DNA of 64,000 nucleotides from Voacanga thouarsii (GCA_026120185.1 JANUWF010002419.1:3803501-3867500); one strand, 5' to 3'; shown: positions 34,819 to 46,836, counted from the stretch's first letter. A program made the numbers and translations. The notes: generated by a model not told the origin, from the sequence alone.

Positions 34819-34823
34819 ATTTA
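34819..34823. repeat. 5-bp target site duplication, right (copia 1)
   Basis: ATTTA, matching 29418-29422. Confidence 0.75.
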
Positions 34824-35632
34824 ATTATTCTTATGACAACTGTAGAATTGGTTTTAAATTTAAAAATTAATTAATATTATAATTTAATGAAATGATAAAT
34901 ATTATTATTATTGGAAAAAATAAATGTATTTTTATGAATAACAGATAATAATAAAAAAAGATTGAAAATTGATATTTATTGTGATACGAGAATAAAAGAA
35001 TTTATTTTGATGTTTTAATGCAAAAATTAATATTCTTATTTATGAGATCAACAAGATAATGCGGAATTACTTACATTGCTTTGTTGGTGTCTCCTATTTT
35101 TCACATTTTTTATATTTTAAGAAGACTATTATTAGTCTAACATTAAAGAATTATAATCATCTCTTTAAACAATTTTAGATTTTCCTAGTCATAATAGGTA
35201 TGCATGCAGGATTTATTGGTTATTGAAACCTTTAAAATATTTTCTTTAATAAAGGAGAAAAGTACTTAGTCTATTTAAAATTAAATATTTTTATTTTTAT
35301 TTTAAATTGTTTTATAAATAAATATACCTTTTTGCATAAATGTATATAACTCCATTTGATTAATTTAAATTCCACTAACCCAACGATTCTAATATTACCT
35401 TTATTAATAAATAAAAATAAAATAATAACTTATCTTTGATCTTTAATCAAATACCCTTTTCAATTTTTTATACTAGTTATATTTTGATTGAAAGGGGGAA
35501 GGAGAGAAGAGAGTAATTAAAGAGAAAGAAAAGGGAAGATTGAGTATTTATTATATTGGAGTAGTTAATAAGAAAGATTAGAGAGATAAAAATATTTATT
35601 TATATCTTTATTTTTATTTTAATCAAAAGTAT
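34824..35632. other. AT-rich intergenic
   Basis: Very AT-rich spacer between two copia insertions. No coding sequence or clear repeat structure is seen. Confidence 0.5.
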
Positions 35633-36041
35633 TGTTATGAACAAATAATACTGCCGTAACTGATAGATCCTTTTAACATTTAGTGTAGATATCTGCCAGA
35701 TAGATATCTTTAACACTTAGTAATGAATATCTGTCAAGTCTTGATAAATTTACGGGTTATAATTTTATTATAATTTAATTATTTTAGATAAATTAAATAC
35801 AAGAGTTTCTAGCCTTATAAAAGTCTTCTTAATTCGTTTATATATATATCCTTTGTACAGTTCTGTTTTATTTCAATAAAAATGATGAAATTTTCAGAAA
35901 TTTTGTGATCTCTATTTTATCATGGTATCAGAGCATTCCTATCATATTGGGATAACTCCTTTAATTTCTTCCATTCACAGCCTTCTTCAATTCATCAGTA
36001 GTTCAGTTCCATACAGAAATTTTGTGATCTCAATTTTATCA
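35633..36041 (+). mobile_element. Deletion remnant of another copia-type element
   Basis: A 290-bp LTR (35633-35922) begins TGTTATGAAC and ends TTTTATCA. It is followed at once by a perfect TGGTATCAGAGC initiator-Met primer site (35923-35934). After about 80 bases the last 28 bases of the LTR recur (36014-36041). The flanks AGTAT (35628-35632) and AGCAT (36042-36046) are a near-match target duplication. The simplest reading is a 5' LTR joined to the tail of the 3' LTR with everything between lost. This family differs from the 352-bp LTR elements. Confidence 0.7.
35923..35934 (+). other. tRNA-iMet primer binding site
   Basis: TGGTATCAGAGC, the exact complement of the 3' end of plant initiator Met tRNA, immediately after an LTR end. 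Confidence 0.85.
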
Positions 36042-36499
36042 AGCATTCTAATCAATATAAAAATTATTTATTAAAATAGATCTCTATTCCCCGCAGTTCC
36101 ATCCATTTTTTGACGAAGGGCATTAGATATTAAGTAAACTAAATATCCCCAGTCTCCTCTGCTCTCTATTCCATCTATAAAAAATCAATCCAAACACCTA
36201 TATTTTTCTCCTCTCCTTTTCTTTCCTTCTAAATCTTTCAATCAAAACATATTCAAAGACCAAAGCAATAGTTCACAAACAGGTAAAGAAAAAATGAAAA
36301 AGAATCAAGGATCATTTTAACAATAAATGAGTTCATTACAATGTTAAACCAAGAAGTCAGTATAACCATTTCTAAGCTCACTATCCACTAGGAAACCATT
36401 AGCTACCAGGAAATAGAATGCCGTACTTCCACTAATATACAGTTACAGACTCGTGATACTTCCCTCATTCGGTCTATACCAATCCTGGCCATGAAAGCA

Positions 36500-36642
36500 G
36501 CCTCAACAAAGCAAGAATGATACTCAAATAGACACCGTTGTAGTTAGATTCTATTCTCCAATCCAATGGAGCCTCAGTGAAGCAAGAATGGTACTCAAAT
36601 CGACACTATCGTGGTTAGATTTTATTCTCCAATCCAATGGGG
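36500..36642. repeat. 71-bp tandem duplication downstream of HEMA
   Basis: Unit GCCTCA...CCAATGGA at 36500-36570 is repeated at 36571-36642 with about ten differences. It starts about 40 bases beyond the HEMA stop codon, so it likely lies in the 3' UTR. Confidence 0.85.
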
Positions 36643-36679
36643 GAGTGAAAAATGTTAAACTGGGTTTACTACAAGAAAT

Positions 36680-39493
36680 CTACTTCTGACTTTTTCCCAT
36701 CTTTCCCCGTATCTTCTCTTCCAAAATTGAAATCTCTGTATCCAGGCCGAATACTCTGTTCAGGGCACGGCCGTTTTCAAGTGTCTCAGTCAGAGAACGG
36801 TTGTCACTGCCACCACACCGCAGGTGTTCCATTGGTGCATGAAGGAGCTTTTTGACTATACCTACACTCATATCATAAACGGCTTTCTTTTGGCTTTTTG
36901 TCAAATCATTGCCCATCTTTGACAAACATTTCTCCATCTCTGAATCCCTAATTCTTTCTGCATAGGCCCGAAGCTTTTTAATGATTGGAACAGTCTCAAG
37001 GGAGTCCTTCCAGGATTCAAATTTTCCAACTTCTTCGTCGATAACTGCCTGTGCTTCCATTGCTTTCTGCAATCTGTCCTCCTTGTTAGCTGCCACAACT
37101 TCCTTCAGATCATCCACATTATAAACACAAGCAGCATCAAGATCCGATACGCAAGATCCAACATTTCGAGGAACAGATATATCAATAAATAGCCTCTGTC
37201 CAATTCCAGAGTTCACAGGCGGGAAGTTTTGAACTTGCTCTTTTAAGAACAGTGGTTCATCTGAAGCTGTACAAGTAAAGATCACATCAGCCTCTGAAGC
37301 ACATGCTAATGTTTCTGACAAGGGTCGGTATATTATCTCAGCATCTTTGAGCTCCTCACTAATGGCAGTGACTCTATCCTCAGTTCTGTTGACTACCACC
37401 ATTTTCTTGCACCCTTTTGCAGCCAAATGTTTGATTACAAGCTTCCCCATCTTGCCAGCTCCAACAACACACACACTGGCAGTTGTATAAGAACCTTCTG
37501 GAAGCTTCATATGAGCAAGCTCCACAGCAGCCGAACTAACTGATACAGACCCAGTTGAAATGTTAGTTTCAGTTCTAACACGCTTTCCGGCCGTGATAGC
37601 ATGTTTAAACAGCCCACTTATTTTCCTGCCAAAGCCAGGAACACCTTGTCCAGTACTAACCACCTGTTTCACCTGTGCAAGAATTTGACCTTCTCCTAGA
37701 ACAAGGGAATCAAGGCCAGAGGATACATCAAACAAATGCCGTGTGGCATCCTCGTTGTATAGCAAAAACTGATGCTGGCTAAGCTCTGATATAGGAACTC
37801 CACTTATCTGGAAAGGAACAAAGGACGGATGTGTTCACATCTAAAGCATGCATTAATAGGGGGGAAAAGAAAGGGGGGGGGGAGGAAAAAAAAAAAGCAA
37901 CCTTCTTCATCAACAGTTATTTTGGCAAGTTCAATAAGATCTTTGTGCAGTTTCCTATGAATCAGAATCTGAAAAGGAAATAAAGGAATAATGTTTCATG
38001 CCGTCTTGAAGCTACTAGTTGTTTCAGTTGTCAAAAGGATGTTAAAAAGTTTTTGTTAATTAAGGAGTGTTGCATGTATTAAAAATAACTAATGACAAAA
38101 CCTAATATAGTTAATCCTATAATTGATTCTCCAAGTATGGAAATAATAATTGCAACTTTAGACCTCCATCCAAAACTTAAACAACAATGGTAAACCCTGA
38201 AGAACTGCTTTGACATATTTTTGGTTTCTTGAGATTATTGTCAAAGAAGGTCACGTTTCTAGTTGCAAGAACAGCAGAGCAATCAAAATATCTTCCTTAA
38301 AAATACGGTAAGAAGGGAGAAAACTGAAAATAGTGTAGAGTTGCACCTGAGACATCCACTCAGTGACTTCTTTAACCCCACGATGCCGAGACAGTGCCAG
38401 AACATATACTTCCATTCTGTTACATGTACTAAGAACAGCTGCTTCATCTATATGATTTAGATCACAAAGATCACTAATTGCTTGATGCCATTGCGCTTCT
38501 GGAATTGATAGCTTCTCCCGTATCTCAACTGAAGCTGTCCGAAAGTTAATCCCTATGACAATAATACTACTACTTTCCTTTGTATACCCTGAAAAGAAAC
38601 ATTTTTCAAATTTTATCCCATTCTGAACATTTTAATTCAAGTTGAATTTTAAACAACAACGTAAATTTTAACTGATACTTAAGGAAATTTTTCTTTGCAG
38701 TTCCCTGGGCAAAAACATTACTCTTAGAATGTTTATATAAGGTGAATACATTGACAAATTAGTCAAGAAAGCTCTGTAACCTTCACGCTGTATCTGTATC
38801 TTGTAATATCCTGTAATTTAATTTCCTGGTTAATCACCGCAAGAATGCCAAAGATGCATAACATCATCTTGCAGCTTAAATCTCAAAAGCATCACCAAAA
38901 TGCTTATAAAATCTGTCTAAACAAGGTAGCTTTTAGGCTCCAACAAATAAACAACTCCGAGTTTATTAGAATTAAGGAACAACTACCTTTGTGAAGTTAA
39001 GTATTTGATCAATTCATCTAAATTCACAAAATAATAGTACAGCGTAAATCAATGAAACAATATCAAACACTTAATCTACATTTTCTTCCCAAATCAAAAA
39101 ATAAAAAACGATGAGGAGTGAGACCAAATAATCCAGATGAAAAACCCAATAAAATTTTAAATTGAGAATAGTAAAGGCAAAAGCGTATGTAATTAAGAAT
39201 TCTATGAATGCAAAGCTTTTGTTTGAAAAAGACTTACGATCAGCTGCAGATGTCTTAAGCATCTCCAAAGCCGAGAGACTCGAGGACTTGGATCTCGCTT
39301 CTTCTTTTTCACCAAAAACCGCTTCAGAAGCAACAACCTCGCATCTAGGGCTTATAAAAAACGGCCCTTTGTTGAGCTTGATTTTCAGCTCATTGCGAAA
39401 AAGTCGAGCTTGAGAAGGAAAACAAGCTAATGAAGAAGAAGGACGATTAAAGCTAATAAAATTACTGCAACGAAGAAGCGAACTCGCATCCAT
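36680..39493 (-). CDS. HEMA: Glutamyl-tRNA reductase, chloroplastic, 3 exons
   Basis: This enzyme reduces glutamyl-tRNA(Glu) to glutamate-1-semialdehyde with NADPH, the committed step of chlorophyll and heme synthesis in plastids. Exons on the minus strand: 39493-39238, 38588-38347, 37807-36680, joining in frame into 541 residues. The start [11 protein letters not shown] leads a Ser-rich transit peptide of about 75 residues; a Met 12 codons upstream (39529) is in frame but less typical. The catalytic Cys lies in [13 protein letters not shown] (exon 2). Exon 3 has [20 protein letters not shown], the NADPH site [15 protein letters not shown] with VVVNRT, and the dimerisation tail ending [14 protein letters not shown]. 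Length and motifs are those of a functional plant GluTR. A 71-bp tandem duplication follows in the presumed 3' UTR, and intron 2 holds an exon-like segment (37912-37978). Confidence 0.95.
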
Positions 39494-42350
39494 CCTCGAA
39501 TCCAACTCTGAAAAATGCAACAGAATCAATCACGAAGCCACTCCCGCAGAGACGATCCAATCCCGAATAGCAAAAAGTGAATTTGAACCTATTGCAAAAG
39601 AATCACTGCGAATAAAAAGAAGATATCTTGATAGAAAATTTAAGAAAATGATGTAATGGAATCAACAGGAAGGGGTAATGTAGGACAAAACCATGAACTT
39701 TTCAAAGTTCAAAATGGGTTTGGTAAAGAAATTGGTGCGGGAATAAGAAATTGTCTCGAGGTTGGCTTCGGTGGGTGGTTGACTTCTCCTTGATCGCACT
39801 GATTGGAGTGTGTCAAACACGGTTTTGTGAGGACATCCCCCTCACGAAGAATGGGACAATGATCACGAGGTGGAGAAGTCGGTAATAAAACATGCTTTGC
39901 ACGCGCCATTACAAGCTATGAATATGATCTGTCTATTCTTGTTATTTGACATTTTTATAATTGTTTAATTTTGCCATTATTGGCATAATGCTCAATCTCA
40001 CATTCTTTCTATTTCAAAATATATATTCATAAAATATTTTATATTCAAATTACGAGTATTAAAAATAATACTATAATTTAAATAAAATTTTTATTTTACT
40101 CATATTAAAAATATGATAATTATTACTTTATACAAATTCCCAAGAAATAAGAAGGAAAATAAATTTTAGAAAATTACGTACTACTTCCATTTCACAATAT
40201 AAATCATTTTATATTTGAAAAGTTTTTTCACAATATAAATCGTTTTATAAATATTTATTACTTTTTTTCAAGTATACCCTCTCTACAATCTCTTTTTTTC
40301 CACTAATTATAACACAACTCTCTCCAATTATCAAAGTAAATAAAGACTTTATTAGAAATATTTTTAAAAGTTTAGTTTTAAAATTGTATGAAACTTAAGA
40401 CCCTTAATTCTTGTGCATAAATCTAAAACGACTTATATTGTGAAACGGATGTAGTAATTAATTTAGAATAAATAGGAATAAATTAATAATTAATTTTAAA
40501 AATATGTACATGAATAAATATTATAATGTATTTCTACTCATCAATTTTGATTTAATCTTAACTACTAGGATTCTTAAATGAGAATTCTATACAAAATTAA
40601 AATAGTTTTGAATTGAAATGAATAAGTTGTCAAAATACACAAAACTGCGACCAAACCAAAGTCGGAGTTCAAATTTGAGTGGGAGAAGGAGAAATCGTAA
40701 GATAGAGTTGATTGCTAGAGAGAATATAGGAGAAAGGATAAGGAGGAGAGATGGAGTTGATTCCCCTTAATGTTAGAACTTGAACGCAATTAAACGTTAA
40801 TGAAATTTTGTCCATTTAAACCATCTCTCTTCAATGTCTTATATTTTCTCTTTCCTTTCCCCCCTTTTTTGTTTTGTTTATCCAAGAAATGAAGAATGAC
40901 TATCAAAATTTGGAGATACAAGGATTAGATAGGAATGGTACATTTCTAATATTTATATAAATGACTATTTTTTTTATATTTAAATTGCATTAAGATACAC
41001 TATTTATCAATAATCCTGTGATGCACCAAAAATTTATAATTTTTCTTTTCATGAAAAGTTACTTTCATAATTACCTTATTTATTATAAATGCTTTTTAAA
41101 TCTTAGTAGAATTTATATTGATATAGTATATTTTTATATAAATATTGAAAGATCTCTATTTATATAAGTATTAGATATGGACTTTTTAGAGATAGAGAGA
41201 GAGAGCAAGAGAGATCGTGAGGAAGAACAATATGAAAGAGGGTGTATAAGCCATTTTTAATACTTTTCGTTTAGTAACTAATTTTTAATAATCGAAATGT
41301 ATATAGTAAAAATGAATAGGGGAGTGAATTGTCTTAACTTTTCTAACAATGGTGTAAATCCAATAAAAAGTTATGTATCTTATTATCAATAATCCTGATT
41401 TCATCAACATATTTATCTTACTTTTTTAATGCTTCAGATTCATTTGGTCATCATAGATAATTTAGACGTTTCATGATATTTTTATTTTTAATAATGAATA
41501 TTATAAATATTTATTAATTATGAATATAAAATCATTATTTTATTAATTATGAATATTAAGATAAATCTACAATCATGATTGACTTCCCAATTTCCTAATG
41601 TCACTTGACCCTTGATTTCTGAAAAACCATTGAGTTCTTGAACAAAGAATCCATTACCCACTATTCTGGTTTTGAGGAGTCTCGCCCTCTTCCTTAGTGA
41701 TCTACATCTTTCTCCCCTCTCTCTATTTGTGAGTGTGATGCCGTATTATTGTTCAGCTTATGCAAGTTTATATTTTTCTCTTCCCACAGCTTGGAAAAAA
41801 GGTGAAAAAACTTTTCACAATTGATTTCATTTCATATTTTGTTTGATTCTTTTTAATTTGATCTTGTTAGGTGCTTTTTTTGTTCTTCTTCTAGGTGTAA
41901 TTTCCAGAAAATCAATCCAAAAACAATGGTTTTGTGGAATTGCTAATAGGGTGCAATTTTCCTTGGAGTTTCTTGGTAAACATGGCTTTCTTCCCTACTA
42001 TAATCTTGGAGAAACTTGGACTTGGTGTTTCATTTCTCAACTAAGATAATATTTTTTTGGGTCTTATATGGATTGAATGATTTTCTTGTAGCACAAATGA
42101 ATACCCTTGAGATAGCAATCACAATCTTATTTTTGCCTACCCATTTAGGGGTAATGATTTAGGTCTATGCTGAGAATCCAATGGTCTATGTGTTCCATTA
42201 ACCATAGACGCATAAAGTAAAAGCTGAAAAGATAATTAGAATTCTAAAAGCTGGGTCAAGAAGAAAAGGAACGGAAACGACGAATAACTGTTAAAGACTT
42301 CGTTCATAAAAATTTTTACTATCAAAGAATATGATCATAGAAGTTTCTTC
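39494..42350. other. HEMA upstream region and AT-rich intergenic
   Basis: The first few hundred bases (39494-39920) are more GC-balanced and should hold the HEMA leader and promoter. The rest is AT-rich with one MITE (40181-40454). A 68-codon frame at 41843-42049 has no recognisable family. No further gene is seen before the gypsy-like element. Confidence 0.5.
40181..40454. mobile_element. Stowaway-like MITE
   Basis: A 274-bp element. The left end CTACTTCCATTTCACAATAT and the reverse complement of the right end, CTACATCCGTTTCACAATAT, match at 18 of 20 positions. TA flanks both ends (40179-40180 and 40455-40456). Best-preserved MITE in the window after 6435-6711. Confidence 0.85.
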
Positions 42351-42354
42351 CAAG

Positions 42355-43582
42355 TGTCATGGGTCGGCTGTTTCACCACCAATAGCTCGTGCAGTTCTAG
42401 CAAGCTTAATGATTAACAAAGAGGTTTGCTAGATCAATCTTACCCCATAGTAGCAAAAGTAATACCATAACTCGAAAGGGAACACAAGATAAGGAAAGAA
42501 TGTTAGAAGTGCGGTAGTTAAGTGGTTAAGTGTTAGAAGGCTTTAAAAGCAAAGAGAGCTTTTGGGAGAATCTTAGCTTTCACTCAAACTTCACAAGACT
42601 TGGATTAGACTTGGATTGTTCCAAATGAGAGCGGTTTGGCCTATTTATAGGCAAGCCATGTATTCTAGATCCTTCTTGCAACTTGCTCTTGCAAGTTGGC
42701 CTCTTGTTATACAACTTGCATATCTACATGTTTCTAGAGAATTTTAACTTACTTTAGTCTCTTATGTACAATTCTAGATTTTTCATCACACAAGCCTAGA
42801 GACTCTCGGAATACTCTAGAATGTCCCCCAACGTTTGATCGTGGGCCTCATCGGGTCCTGCCCCGATACCCTCCGGTTAGCTCTAGAACAGTCCATCATT
42901 TGACTGGCTGGCCGATGATCGTCGGTTCCCTCCGGACCATTTTGGAATGTTCCAATCCCTTTAAGGCCGTTTTGGCCTCTCATGCCCGAACTACACCCGT
43001 GTTGATCGTGCCGCATCTCCAGCCTATCTTGTGTTGGCACCCGCGTCGTGCCCATCGTATGCCTATCATGTGCCGGTCTTGCGCCATGCCCGTGTCTCTC
43101 CCATGCTAGTCCGTGTCGGGTTTATGCCGCGCTCCTGTCGCAAGCGCAAGCCTCATAGTGTGTGCGAGTCGTGCTCGTGTTGGGTGCTCGTTTGGCCCTT
43201 TTCAGACATAACCGTGTGTCTAGCTCTCGATAGTCCTGTTCTGGCCCCAAACCACCTCGGTTGGGTCCTTCTAGAGTCGGCCTTAGGCGACCACGCCCGT
43301 TTCGGTCTATTTTCGTCCCGCTTATTCCGGAACCTTCCGAAACTTTCAAGACTATCCCATCTTGGTCCATTCTTGCCCTTCAGTCTTCGTCTATTCCGTC
43401 GGGTGTTCTTTTGTCCCTTCGACACGTTAGTTCTTCCCTCGTGCACGTCTTGACCCAACATCCCGTTTTTATGTTGGTTAAACTCCCTAGCACCTTATTT
43501 ATGCACGATGGTGCCCATTTTCATTCTTAGGCACCATCATCCCTTTGTCCATCCTTGGGTCGTCATTGTGCAGACCGTGACA
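42355..43582 (-). repeat. Gypsy-like element, 3' LTR
   Basis: 1228 bp, similar to 45573-46832 throughout. A TATA box reads CTATAAATAG on the minus strand (42650-42641). The middle is GC-rich and carries long chance open frames on both strands. Confidence 0.88.
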
Positions 43583-43594
43583 TTCTCCCCCACC
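43583..43594 (-). other. Polypurine tract (gypsy-like element)
   Basis: GGTGGGGGAGAA on the minus strand, directly before the 3' LTR start TGTCACGG. Confidence 0.8.
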
Positions 43595-43674
43595 TGAATG
43601 AGGCATCGTCCTTGATGCCTTGGCCATCCCATTAGCCTGTCCTTTGGGCAAATCCTGCCTCTTTACCAAGTGCC

Positions 43675-45578
43675 CTATCTTAGTGGTTGTTGCCTCTGTC
43701 GATTCTTAAGTGTCCCTTGCCCGATCTTACCTTGGACCATCATTTTCCCGAGTGTAGGAGGCTTTTCCTTCTTCACGATTGTCGTGAGTCTTGGCTCATC
43801 CCCTTGGACTCTCCCATCGAGTCGTTGTGATCTTGATCCATTCTCCTGGCAAACGTTTACCTTGTAAGGTTTCGTCTCTTGTATGATGAGCATAACATCA
43901 GTCCTTGACCTTAGGACCATGTCTAGGTAGTCCATAAATTTTATCCCAAAGATTGCCTCTTCCTCTAATTGGGTGATGTAGAAGTTAGTTATGCCTGTCC
44001 AGTGTCTCACGCGAAGAAGCACGTTTTTGGCCTCACCATCCATTGGTGTACTCGTGCCGTTCACACCTTTAAAATGTCCCTTGATCGGTTTCCATTTTGT
44101 CCCCAACCTTTGTATTGTGTCCCGACTCATGTAGTTCTCATCGGCCCCTGTGTCCACCAAGGTCTTCACGTTATGCCCAGCTATAGTAGCTTCAACATAC
44201 ATCCATCCCTCATGTTATTTCTGCTCACCAACTTGATCCTCATCAAGACGATACATGCACGCTACCTTGCGTTGCTCTTCATCTCGGCATAACTCTTGTG
44301 CTAAGGCTGCTAACTTACCTCGGCTTGGACAGTCTCGAGTTAGATGTGGTCCTTCGCACAAGAAACACTCGATCGGTTGACGAGGCTTTTCTATCTTGGT
44401 CTCCTTGCCTTGTCCCGTCCTATCTCGATCGCACCTGTGTAGCTTAGGAGACGTTTGTCCCTTGTCTCTGTCGTTTTTGCCTTGGTTCACTTTCTTGGCC
44501 TTGTCTTTACCCGTGTCCTTTGGTTGGAACTCATATAGAGACTCGGCCACGACCATTGCTTGAGTTATGTCTCGAACACCTCTTTGTTATAGCTTAAGCA
44601 TTGGCCCATCGGCTTAGGTCATCCATAAAAATGAACAATACCTCTTTCAATGTCATGTCGGGTATCTCGAGCATCAACTCGGAAAACTCCCGAACATATT
44701 AACAAATATATCCATCCTTGTATTGGAGACAACGAAGTTTGGCTCGAGCTCCGTCCTCCGCATCCACCAGTTGAAACTGCTTCTTAAGCTCGGTCTTGAA
44801 TCCGTCCTACGTCATGATGGTGTTGACTCCCCTCCAAACGTCATCGTTCCTTTGCCTCCACCATATCAAGGCGGTATTATTTAAGTATAATGGGGCCGTT
44901 CGTAGCTTGGCGGCATCACCCAAGACGCCAAGTGCATCAAAGTAGTGATCCAAGCCATAGAGAAAATTCTCTATCTCTCGAGCCTTCCTCGTTCATCCAT
45001 AAGTGTCGGGTTTTAGCACCTCAATCCTTGGTGCAGTCACAACGGCACCTGTTGCCCCTTGTGATCTAAATGTCTCAAGCTTCGTCCTAAGCCTGAGCAT
45101 CCCCAACGTGCACTATAGTGGCCCTCGTTACTTATGCTTTAAACTCCTCAAGCTCACCCTTGAGCTTGGTGATCTCGTATTGGAGAGACTTTACCATGAG
45201 TCTTGGTGCTTCATCCCCTTTGAGAAGAATGTCCACGGCCTCATTTAGATCCCCCTACATGCCTTCACGCAGCTCTTCCTCATTGAATTGCACCATGCAT
45301 TGGTCAAGCTCGTCCCAACGGTCGTGGTGGTCTGCCATCACTAGCTCCATCCTTGCTAGCCTCTTCTCAAACGAAGCTAATGGCTTTGGAGTGACCGACT
45401 TATCCTTTCGGCCCTTGCCTTTAGGATTTCTCTTGGTCTCACGTCCTACATGCTCTTCTTTAAACTTAACAAGTTCAGAAACAGAAGCCATAAGTGAAGA
45501 AAAACGTATCTTTAACGTAGACCATGTCCCACGCTTCCAAAACGATGCCCAAATGTAGGCTCTGATGCTAAGTGTCAC
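43675..45578 (-). pseudogene. Gypsy-like gag-protease reading frame, broken
   Basis: Pieces in gene order on the minus strand: a gag N-terminus with basic and coiled-coil regions (45578-45255, LASFEKRLARMELVMADHHD), a decayed retrotransposon gag core (about 45250-44600, with IWWRQRNDD and LKKQFQ-like segments), a CCHC zinc knuckle (44556-44215, CFLCEGPHLTRDCP), and a retropepsin-like domain (44202-43675, LVDTGADENYMSR with the DTGA catalytic triplet). Frameshifts and stops separate the pieces. The frame ends about 90 bases before the 3' LTR, leaving no room for polymerase domains. Confidence 0.82.
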
Positions 45579-46832
45579 AGGTCGGCTATTTCAGCACCAA
45601 TAGCCCATGCAGTTCTAGCAAGCTCAATGACTAACAAAAAGGATTCGCTAGATTAACATTACCTTATAGTAGCGGAAGCGATATCCCAACCCGAAAGGGA
45701 ACACAAGATAAGAAAAGAATGTTGGAAGTGCGGTGGTTAAGTGGCTAAGTGTTGGAAGGCTTTAAAAGGCAAAGAGAGCTTTTAGGAGAACCTTAGCTTT
45801 TACTCAAACTTCACAAAACTTAGATTAGACTTGGATAAGACTTGGATTGTTACAAATAAGAGGGGCTTGGCCTATTATAGGCAAGCCTTGGATTCTAGAT
45901 CCTTCTTGCAACTTGCCCTTGCAAGTTAGCCTTTTGCCATACAACTTGCATATCTACATGTTTCTAGAGAATTCTAAGATACTCTAGTCTCTTATGCACA
46001 ATTCTAGGTTTTTCATCACAAAAGCGTAGAGACTCCCGGAATACTCTAGAATATCCCCTAACGTTTAATTGTGGGCCCTATCGGGTCACCTCTGTACCTC
46101 CAATCAGCTCTAGAACGTTCCATCATTTGACCGGCTGATCGATGACCATCGGTCCCCTCCGGGCCATTCTGGAACATTCCGGTTCCTTCTGGGTTGTTTT
46201 GGCCTTGCGTGCCCGAGCCACGCCCATGTTGCCCGTGTAGCATCTCCAGCCTGTCTCATGTTGGCACCTGCGTCGTGCCCATCTGTGTCGGTCTTGCCCC
46301 ATGCCCACGTCTCACCCGTGCTAGTCCGTGTCGGGCTCGTGCCGCGCTCCTATCCGGCGCGCAAGCCTCGTGCTGTGTGCGAGTTGTGCTCGTGCTGGGC
46401 GCCTGTCTGGCCCCTTTCAGACTTAACCGTGCGCCTAACTCCCAATCGTCCTGTTCTGACCCCAAACTGTCTCGGTTGGCTCTGGGTCCTTCTAGAGTCG
46501 ATCTCGGGTGACCATGCTCGTTTTGATCCGTTTTCGTCCCGCTCATTCCGGAACCTCCCGAAACCTTCAAGACTGTCCTGTCTTGGTCCGTTCTTACCGT
46601 TCGATTTTCATTCGTTCCGTCGGGTATTCTTCTATCCCTTCGACATGTTGGTCCATCCCTTGTGTACGTCTTGACCCAATGTCCCGTTTTTGTGTCGGTT
46701 AACCTCCCCAGAGCCTTGTTTATGCTCGATGGTGCCCGTTTCCACACTTAGACACCAATCATCCCTCATTGGCACCCGTCGTCCCTTTGGGTGTCAGTTT
46801 ATCTTTGGGTCGTCATGGTGAAGATCGTGACA
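45573..46832 (-). repeat. Gypsy-like element, 5' LTR
   Basis: 1260 bp, homologous to 42355-43582. The TATA box region has lost a base (CTATTATAG on the plus strand near 45871). Confidence 0.88.
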
Positions 46833-46836
46833 CAAG

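Larger units (their letters stand above)
42355..46832 (-). mobile_element. Gypsy-like LTR retrotransposon with gag and protease only (TR-GAG-like)
   Basis: A 4.5-kb element reads on the minus strand: 5' LTR 46832-45573, primer site TAGCATCAGAGC (10 of 12 to the initiator-Met site) right after it, gag, zinc knuckle, retropepsin-like domain, purine tract GGTGGGGGAGAA (43594-43583), 3' LTR 43582-42355. Both LTRs have TGTCA...TGACA ends on the plus strand, and CAAG occurs outside each end (42351-42354 and 46833-46836). The internal region is only about 2 kb and contains no reverse transcriptase, RNase H or integrase. This fits plant terminal-repeat retrotransposons with a GAG domain, a non-autonomous class that relies on a partner. 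The LTRs differ by length (1228 vs 1260 bp) and many substitutions, so the insertion is old. Confidence 0.88.

Noticed and set aside
41843..42049. 68-codon hydrophobic open frame
   Set aside because: The start is membrane-like, but there is no homology, promoter or neighbour context. AT-rich sequence often gives such frames.
42816..43530. Long overlapping open frames on both strands
   Set aside because: They lie within the GC-rich part of a gypsy-like LTR, recur in the other LTR with different breaks, and have no protein family.
46058..46747. Open frames of 61-163 codons on both strands
   Set aside because: Same LTR sequence as above; GC-rich composition makes chance frames long.
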